Made by a program: the position numbers and the translations under genes. Of a stretch of 64,000 bases of DNA, positions 58,871 to 64,000 are shown one piece after another. How positions within the stretch are numbered: position 1 is the first letter of the stretch; every line of letters starts with the position of its first letter. The stretch comes from Proteobacteria bacterium ST_bin16. GTDB taxonomy: Bacteria > Pseudomonadota > Gammaproteobacteria > Burkholderiales > Nitrosomonadaceae. The DNA lies in contig MSXT01000009.1 of assembly GCA_002083595.1 (NCBI GenBank), positions 49,905 to 113,904 on the forward strand, written 5' to 3'. The notes beneath the pieces were generated by a model that made no database searches, had not been told where the DNA came from, and was given only the letters and a program-made list of their open reading frames with translations.

Positions 58871-61786
58871 TTACGTCGCCACAATCACCCTTACAGCATC
58901 AAGCCGCAGATTACTGGATTTCAGCGCGCCGGTCAGTTGTTGCAGTTGCTGTTCAAAGAACTGAATTTCCTCGTCGCGCACGTTCGGATTCACTTGCCTC
59001 AAGGCTTTGAGGCGTTCGATTTCCGGGGCAAAGGTTTGCTGGATGCGGGATTCGGCCTGGGTAATGAGTTGCGGGGCTTGCGCGGCGGCTTGTTGTTCGC
59101 TGGTGGTTAGCAGTTCGCGGATGGCGTCTTCTTTCAGTTGGATTACTTGCTTGGCGATGCCGGTCGCGACCGGTTGCAGGTGTTGTTTGACCGAGTCGTG
59201 ATCCAGGAACGGGTAGTCGCCGCTGCCGTGTTCGTCGAGCACAATGCGGATTACGGCGGGCGGCAGGTAGCGATTGCTTTGTTGCACGTTGTGTCCGCTG
59301 GCTTCGAGCACAAACAGGGTTTCCAGCAGCAAGGTGCCGGGTTGCACTTGTTTGTGTTTCATCATGGCCACTACGGCGTTACCGTTTTCGTGGCTTAGAA
59401 TCCGTTCCATCGCGTGCGTGACCATTGGGTGTTCCCATGTCAGGAAGTGCATGTCCTCGTTGGCCAGCGCCACTTCGCGCGCGTAGGTGATGACCGAGCC
59501 TTCATCCTGTAAGCCGGGAAACGGCATGCTCATGTGTTCGCTCGGTTCGATCAGAAAGCTGCCGCTGCGGTGGTCTTCGATATGCACGCCGCAGCAATCG
59601 AATACCGTTTCCATGTATTGCGGTAGCAGCGGGTCGTTATCCTGCGTGCGTGCGGCTTGCGTGAGCTGTTCCGCTGCGAGCGGCCGGAACGAATTGTATT
59701 CCAGCAGCTTGTCGCGACCGCGGTCGAGCGCTTCGTTCAATTCCCGGTGCGCCGTTTGCGTGACGCCGATCAATCCGGCCAATGCTTCGGCCTGAGTCTG
59801 GCGCTGATGTAGCGCGGCGATGAGCTGTTCTTCGACTTTGACAAACACCGTTTGCCCGGCCGGGCAGGTTTTCTCGAACGCATTCAAACCTTCGTGATAC
59901 CAATGGAACATCACCGCCAGTGCGCTGTTTTCCAGATAGGGCACATGGATTTGGATGGTGTCGGTCTGGCCGATGCGATCCAGGCGGCCAATGCGTTGCT
60001 CAAGCAGATCGGGATTGAGCGGCAGGTCGAACAACACCAGATGATGCGCAAATTGGAAATTGCGTCCTTCGCTGCCGATTTCCGAGCAGATCAGCACTTG
60101 CCCGCCGGTTTCCTTGTCGGCAAAAAACGCCGCGGCGCGGTCGCGTTCGATCAGGCTCATGCTCTCGTGGAATACCGGAATGAATTGCCCGGTGGTTTCT
60201 TTCAGCGCTTGCGCCAGATCGCGCGCAGTTTGCGCATTGGCAGCGATGACCAGTACCTTTTCCGGTTTCACCCGCTTGAGCGTCGCGATCAACCAATTCA
60301 CGCGCGGGTCGATTTCGCTCCAGTACGGCTGATCGTCTTCGCATCGCACCTGGTAGATGAGTTCCGGGCACAGCAGCAATTGAGGTTTAGATAGCGGCGT
60401 GGTTTCAAACGTTACCAGGAATGGCAGGTATTCCGCCGGTAGCGGCAGCGGACTGGCGACCAGCTTGCGCGCGGGAAACCCTTTGACCGCCGCACGGGTG
60501 TTGCGGAACAGAATGCGTCCGGTGCCGTGCCGGTCGAGCAATGATTCCGCGAGTTTATTCCGGGCTTGCTGGTCTTGCAGTTCCGCCAGCAGTGCGTGGG
60601 CTTGGGCCGGGTCAAGCGTGTCCGCGATCAATTGGCGGGTGTCTCCGGTCAAATCTTTCCCATCGAGTAACGCTTCGACGGCGCGGGCGATGGGTTCGTA
60701 CGATTGCTCTTCGGTGACAAATCCGGAAAAACTACTGAAACGGTGTGGATCGAGCAAGCGCAGGCGGGCATAGTGACTGGCTTTACCCAATTGTTCCGGC
60801 GTCGCAGTCAGTAACAGCACGCCCGGGGTGTGCGCCGCCAATTGCTCGATCATGGCGTATTGCGGACTGGCGGTTTGCGGCGACCAGTGCAAATGATGCG
60901 CTTCGTCGACCACCAGCAAATCCCAGCGGCCTTCCAGCGCTTGCTGAAAGCGCTGCGGATTTTGCCGCAGAAAATGCAGGCTGCACAGCACCAGTTGCTC
61001 GCTGTGAAACGGATTTTCGTCTTGCTGATCTTTTTCGACTTCCTCATCCTCATCGTCATCTTCATCGCTTGCTTCCAGCGACAAACAGCGTTCTTCGTCA
61101 AAAATGCTGAATTGCAAATTAAAACGCCGCAGCATTTCTACCAGCCATTGATGGATCAAGGTTTCCGGAACCACGATGAGGACGCGCTTGGCACGTTCGG
61201 TGAGCAATTGCTGGTGCAAAATCAGACCGGCTTCGATGGTTTTGCCCAATCCGACTTCGTCGGCCAGCAGCACGCGTGGCGCAAAACGGCGGCCCACTTC
61301 ACGGGCAATATAGAGTTGGTGCGGAATCAGGCTGGTGCGCGTGCCCACCAGTCCATACAACGAGGCGTTTGCCAGCCGGTTGCGGATCAGCAGCGTTTGA
61401 TAGCGGATGCGGAACCATTTGTCCTGGTCGAATTGGCCCGTGAATAGGCGCTCGGAAGGGCGGTTCAATTGTACCTGCGGTGCTAGCCGGTCTTCCGCCA
61501 GCTCAACTTGATTGCCGTCTGCACGAGTACCGGTATAAACAATCAATCCATCGCGTTCGATCATGCCGGTGACTTTGATGACGGCGCCATCCTGACCGCT
61601 GACGGTATCGCCCGGTTTGAAGATGACCCGCGTCAACGGCGCCGATTGTTTGGCGTATGAACGGGTTTCACCGGTTGCTTTAAACAGAATGGTGACGATC
61701 CGGTGTTCGACGGTTTGCACCGTGCCTAATCCCAGTTGCAGATCGACATCGCAGATCCAACGCTGGCCTGGCTTAAAATCTTGCAT
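58871..61786 (-). CDS. rapA: RNA polymerase-associated ATP-dependent helicase RapA
   Basis: SNF2-family ATPase that recycles stalled RNA polymerase. It is 971 residues, nearly the E. coli length. The N-terminus 'GQRWICDVDLQLGLGTV' and 'GRRFAPRVLLADEVGLGKTIEAGLILHQQLL' (quoted in part: 'LLADEVGLGKTIEAG') match RapA. DEAH box 'LLVVDEAHHLHW' and helicase motif 'QRIGRLDRIGQTD' are intact. An acidic insert of about 15 residues (Asp/Glu-rich, near 245-262) is absent from E. coli RapA as I recall it. It precedes the type I operon but looks like the native rapA, not a defence helicase. Confidence 0.93.
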   Translation of the reverse strand: MQDFKPGQRWICDVDLQLGLGTVQTVEHRIVTILFKATGETRSYAKQSAPLTRVIFKPGDTVSGQDGAVIKVTGMIERDGLIVYTGTRADGNQVELAEDRLAPQVQLNRPSERLFTGQFDQDKWFRIRYQTLLIRNRLANASLYGLVGTRTSLIPHQLYIAREVGRRFAPRVLLADEVGLGKTIEAGLILHQQLLTERAKRVLIVVPETLIHQWLVEMLRRFNLQFSIFDEERCLSLEASDEDDDEDEEVEKDQQDENPFHSEQLVLCSLHFLRQNPQRFQQALEGRWDLLVVDEAHHLHWSPQTASPQYAMIEQLAAHTPGVLLLTATPEQLGKASHYARLRLLDPHRFSSFSGFVTEEQSYEPIARAVEALLDGKDLTGDTRQLIADTLDPAQAHALLAELQDQQARNKLAESLLDRHGTGRILFRNTRAAVKGFPARKLVASPLPLPAEYLPFLVTFETTPLSKPQLLLCPELIYQVRCEDDQPYWSEIDPRVNWLIATLKRVKPEKVLVIAANAQTARDLAQALKETTGQFIPVFHESMSLIERDRAAAFFADKETGGQVLICSEIGSEGRNFQFAHHLVLFDLPLNPDLLEQRIGRLDRIGQTDTIQIHVPYLENSALAVMFHWYHEGLNAFEKTCPAGQTVFVKVEEQLIAALHQRQTQAEALAGLIGVTQTAHRELNEALDRGRDKLLEYNSFRPLAAEQLTQAARTQDNDPLLPQYMETVFDCCGVHIEDHRSGSFLIEPSEHMSMPFPGLQDEGSVITYAREVALANEDMHFLTWEHPMVTHAMERILSHENGNAVVAMMKHKQVQPGTLLLETLFVLEASGHNVQQSNRYLPPAVIRIVLDEHGSGDYPFLDHDSVKQHLQPVATGIAKQVIQLKEDAIRELLTTSEQQAAAQAPQLITQAESRIQQTFAPEIERLKALRQVNPNVRDEEIQFFEQQLQQLTGALKSSNLRLDAVRVIVAT

Positions 61787-61931
61787 GTGTTACTTTGTGA
61801 GTGGTCGAGAAGGAGCAGTATAGTAATAGAATACGACGAAAAAGTTACTATTTCTTGTGTCTGCTGATATTCAATGTAGAAAATCGAAACGAAGCGGGGG
61901 ATTTTTTCAATCCAGTGAATGCGGAAAAAAA

Positions 61932-61973
61932 TTAACCGGTTAACTTCCTTAAATCAAGAAAATTAACCGGTTA
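61932..61973 (-). terminator. Rho-independent terminator of the DUF2490 gene
   Basis: Two copies of the palindrome TTAACCGGTTA (61932-61943 and 61963-61973) pair as a long stem. Read on the minus strand, they are followed by a run of seven T. It lies 50 bases beyond the DUF2490 stop. Confidence 0.65.
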
Positions 61974-62021
61974 TTTGAAACACAAACTAGGTGTTAACTG
62001 CTTAGCACCAGATAGTGTGTC

Positions 62022-62783
62022 TTAGAAGTTCAGGAATAAACTGGCTACAAAGTTATGCATCATTTGATCCGGACGCGCACTATGCGGTCTGTTGATGAAT
62101 TGGTTCATATAACCCATTTCAACGGTTGCATACTGATTGACTTTGTAACCCAATCCAACGAATGCCCGGTTCTGATCGTAACCGCGGGAAATAAAGGCAG
62201 GATTATCAACAGTATTCATAGCAATAAACAATTCACTTTGAACGATAAAACTGAGATTCGGGTCTATTGACGGCATTGGAACCGCTAGCTTAACCAATTG
62301 GCGGAATCGATGACCCACATCATCATTACCAGCAATGGGTGCATTATGGTCGAAGAACCGTTGCTCAAAACGGCTACGCAAAGACAATCTGCCGAATGGG
62401 AAGTTATCCGCCCAGGTTAATTGCTCCCAAAGACGATGTTCATTAAATGGATGACCTGACTTTAACGCCAATGGTTCAGCAGTCGGCGCCCAAGCATAAC
62501 CAACCCACGCCACCATCTTATCGGTTATCGCATAACCTAAGCCCGGACGGATCAGCGATTGCGAGAATTGCGTAGCATCATTACCAAACCGGCCTTGTCC
62601 TTCCATCCACCATCTGAATTTTTTCAATTCAGCGTTTTGCGGATTGACGAAACCAAAATTACCCTGTGAGAAAACACCTCCCCACACCTCAAAGTCTTCC
62701 GCCGTAGCGTCAGCAGCAGCTGGATTGCTCAGCGACAAGCCAAGTGCAGACAACAAAATAACAGTACTTATTTTTTTAAACAT
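62022..62783 (-). CDS. DUF2490 outer membrane beta-barrel protein
   Basis: A 253-residue outer-membrane protein with a signal peptide (1-24). The mature part is built of alternating aromatic/polar strands, for example 'FRWWMEGQGRFGN', 'RPGLGYAITDKMVAWVGYAWAP' and 'LSLRSRFEQRFFDHN', with a C-terminal Phe (ASLFLNF) as in barrel proteins. It matches DUF2490, whose function is unknown. It is monocistronic, with a terminator downstream. Confidence 0.82.
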   Translation of the reverse strand: MFKKISTVILLSALGLSLSNPAAADATAEDFEVWGGVFSQGNFGFVNPQNAELKKFRWWMEGQGRFGNDATQFSQSLIRPGLGYAITDKMVAWVGYAWAPTAEPLALKSGHPFNEHRLWEQLTWADNFPFGRLSLRSRFEQRFFDHNAPIAGNDDVGHRFRQLVKLAVPMPSIDPNLSFIVQSELFIAMNTVDNPAFISRGYDQNRAFVGLGYKVNQYATVEMGYMNQFINRPHSARPDQMMHNFVASLFLNF

Positions 62784-63313
62784 GCAATCTCCCTATTAAT
62801 GCAATATGATTTTACTAAACTGTTGGTTAATATTTTGTTACCAATAAAAAAACTCTACTGCATGCAACTGCTTCAATTATATTGATGATAGCGGGTCGCT
62901 AATTTCGTTTTTTTAGCGTAACACTTGATTTTTTTGTAGAAAAAGAATTTTGCCGTTCTTTGACTACAGTGCTGCGCACAGTAGCATAGTAAATGTTAAG
63001 AAATTGTAAAGAATTACACTTAACGTGAACAATGCTATTGAAACTGAAACTTTAATCAGCTTATCCACTTCGGAAAATATGAGTTATCCCATTGATTGCG
63101 TTTGATTTATAGATAACGCTAAGTGCGTTCGTTTGCACCGGATGACCTCGGAATGTCAGGAAACTGTCTTAAAACATTTGTTTGGCAAGCTGTTATGATA
63201 CTGGGTATGGTTGGTCTTCTAAAGCGCGGAGCTGATAAATTTTATAAGCAACCAAGTAGGGGTCGGGATTACTCCCGGTATTTTTATTGAAGTAAATAAA
63301 TTGGAGTCAGGGA
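62784..63313 (+). other. 530-base gene-free region with a leader hairpin
   Basis: No gene is evident. It is AT-rich and lies between divergent DUF2490 and the small cytochrome. Near its right end, CGGGA (63264-63268) and TCCCG (63273-63277) form a short GC stem followed by GTATTTTTA, 36 bases before the cytochrome ATG. This could be an attenuator in its leader or the end of a short upstream transcript. Confidence 0.35.
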
Positions 63314-63622
63314 ATGAAAAAATTAAATTTTGCATTAACGATGTCGGCGCTATTCATTTTAGCCGGCTGTGGCGCAAGCAAAGACTATACTCCGCCAGCA
63401 GATGCATCCGGAGAAACAATTTTTAGCTCTGCTTGTACAGAATGCCACAAGCCTTTGAGCGCAAATGTGGCAATGGTATTAAGCGAGAAAGTGGCCAATA
63501 AGGATGCAATTATCAAGAAATTTCAATCGGGCAGTATGAGAATGCCGGCATTTAAGAATATTCAGGGTGAATCTGCCGACCGTTTGGCTGAATATATTTT
63601 AACGAATAGCCAAGTCAAATAA
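63314..63622 (+). CDS. Small monohaem cytochrome c lipoprotein
   Basis: A 102-residue c-type cytochrome. The lipobox 'ILAGC' gives Cys19 as the lipid-attached residue. The haem motif is CTECH at 41-45 and the likely axial Met is in 'SGSMRMPAFKN'. A ribosome binding site (GGAGTCAGGG) precedes the ATG. It is short for class I cytochromes but complete in motifs. The redox partner is unknown. Confidence 0.85.
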   Translation: MKKLNFALTMSALFILAGCGASKDYTPPADASGETIFSSACTECHKPLSANVAMVLSEKVANKDAIIKKFQSGSMRMPAFKNIQGESADRLAEYILTNSQVK

Positions 63623-63629
63623 TTCCAAA

Positions 63630-63658
63630 TTACCTGAGAATCCAGCGTTCTCAGGTAA
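63630..63658. terminator. Bidirectional hairpin terminator between cytochrome and hemN
   Basis: TTACCTGAGAA (63630-63640) and TTCTCAGGTAA (63648-63658) form a perfect 11-base stem with a seven-base loop. It is placed between the stops of two convergent genes. The T tracts on both sides are short. Confidence 0.7.
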
Positions 63659-63661
63659 ATT

Positions 63662-64000
63662 TCAAATCGGTATCGAGCGGTTTTTACGTTGCTGCACAGC
63701 GCGCAGATACTTATCAAAAACTGCGCAAATACTGCTTATCATTAATTGCCCCTTGGGCGTCACTGTAATTTCCTGATCATTTAGCGTGACCAAGCCCGCT
63801 TGTTCATAATCAATAAGCTCTGCTAATTCCGTAGCAAAATAGTTTTTGAATTCGATGGGAAAATACGCTTCCACCGACTCAAACGAAAGCACGGAATGGC
63901 AAATAAGCGCTTGCATGACAGAGCGCCGGATTAAGTCGTCGGGAGTTAATTCGATGCCGCGTCTGATCGGCAGAATATTGTGTTCCAGTTTGTTGTAGTA
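63662..64000 (-). CDS. hemN: Oxygen-independent coproporphyrinogen III oxidase, C-terminal part
   Basis: The frame is open to the window edge, so only the last 112 residues are seen. They match the C-terminal domain of HemN, which decarboxylates coproporphyrinogen III in haem synthesis: 'RRGIELTPDDLIRRSVMQALIC', 'FPIEFKNYFATELAEL' and 'VTPKGQLMISSICAVFDKYL' (quoted in part). The radical SAM core lies outside the window. A Met at 63916 is internal. Confidence 0.85.
   Translation of the reverse strand, partial: YYNKLEHNILPIRRGIELTPDDLIRRSVMQALICHSVLSFESVEAYFPIEFKNYFATELAELIDYEQAGLVTLNDQEITVTPKGQLMISSICAVFDKYLRAVQQRKNRSIPI

Noticed and set aside
58871..61786. SNF2 helicase next to the type I operon as a DISARM- or defence-type helicase
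   Set aside because: Full-length similarity to RapA, including its N-terminal and C-terminal segments, identifies a housekeeping gene.

Overview
The window looks like chromosome of an ammonia-oxidising betaproteobacterium, most likely Nitrosomonas or a close relative. This is inferred from the housekeeping protein sequences, the betaproteobacterial gene orders (dnaA-dnaN-gyrB; lolB-ispE-tRNA-Gln-prs-rplY-pth-ychF), moderate GC content and a set of small periplasmic copper and haem proteins. No database comparison was possible, so the genus is a best guess.

Layout. 1-3.2 kb: the end of a TolC-family gene, RNase P RNA, pcnB and folK. 3.2-8.0 kb, minus strand: a compact RiPP/bacteriocin-type cluster. 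It holds a 67-residue precursor with a double-glycine leader, a radical SAM enzyme, an HlyD-type adaptor and an ABC exporter with an N-terminal C39 leader peptidase. 8.2-15.1 kb: panB-panC, then dnaA, a probable oriC, dnaN and gyrB. 15.2-18.8 kb: an AT-rich, horizontally acquired-looking pair, an AAA ATPase and a subtilisin-like protease (IetAS-type defence/stability module). It is flanked by a short degenerate copy of the typA 3' end. 19.2-23.4 kb: a secreted beta-propeller protein, a 148-bp element with terminal inverted repeats, typA and an ornithine-cyclodeaminase-family gene. 23.6-30.6 kb: redox and metal genes (cutA, dsbD, a TlpA-like thioredoxin, a BON protein, ttcA, and a cupredoxin-DUF411-cytochrome c operon). 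31.4-41.4 kb: mutS, then on the minus strand slyD and an apparent operon lnt-glyQ-glyS-gmhB-plsC-SprT-like. 41.7-50.8 kb: a TPR lipoprotein, minCDE, lolB, ispE, tRNA-Gln(UUG), prs, rplY, pth and ychF. 50.9-58.8 kb, minus strand: a type I restriction-modification operon hsdM-hsdS-rhuM-hsdR whose hsdR is broken by a one-base frameshift near its 3' end. 58.9-64 kb: rapA, a DUF2490 outer-membrane protein, a small haem lipoprotein and the 3' end of hemN.

How the parts work together. The peptide cluster is self-contained: the radical SAM enzyme would modify the precursor, the C39 domain would cut after Gly-Gly, and the ABC/HlyD pair would export the core, perhaps through the TolC-type protein encoded nearby. 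The two defence modules (IetAS-like and the type I system) sit between conserved housekeeping blocks. The strongest candidates for something new are the peptide cluster, with its cysteine-free core and its radical SAM enzyme lacking SPASM cysteines, followed by the active-site substitution in GmhB and the typA remnant beside ietAS.
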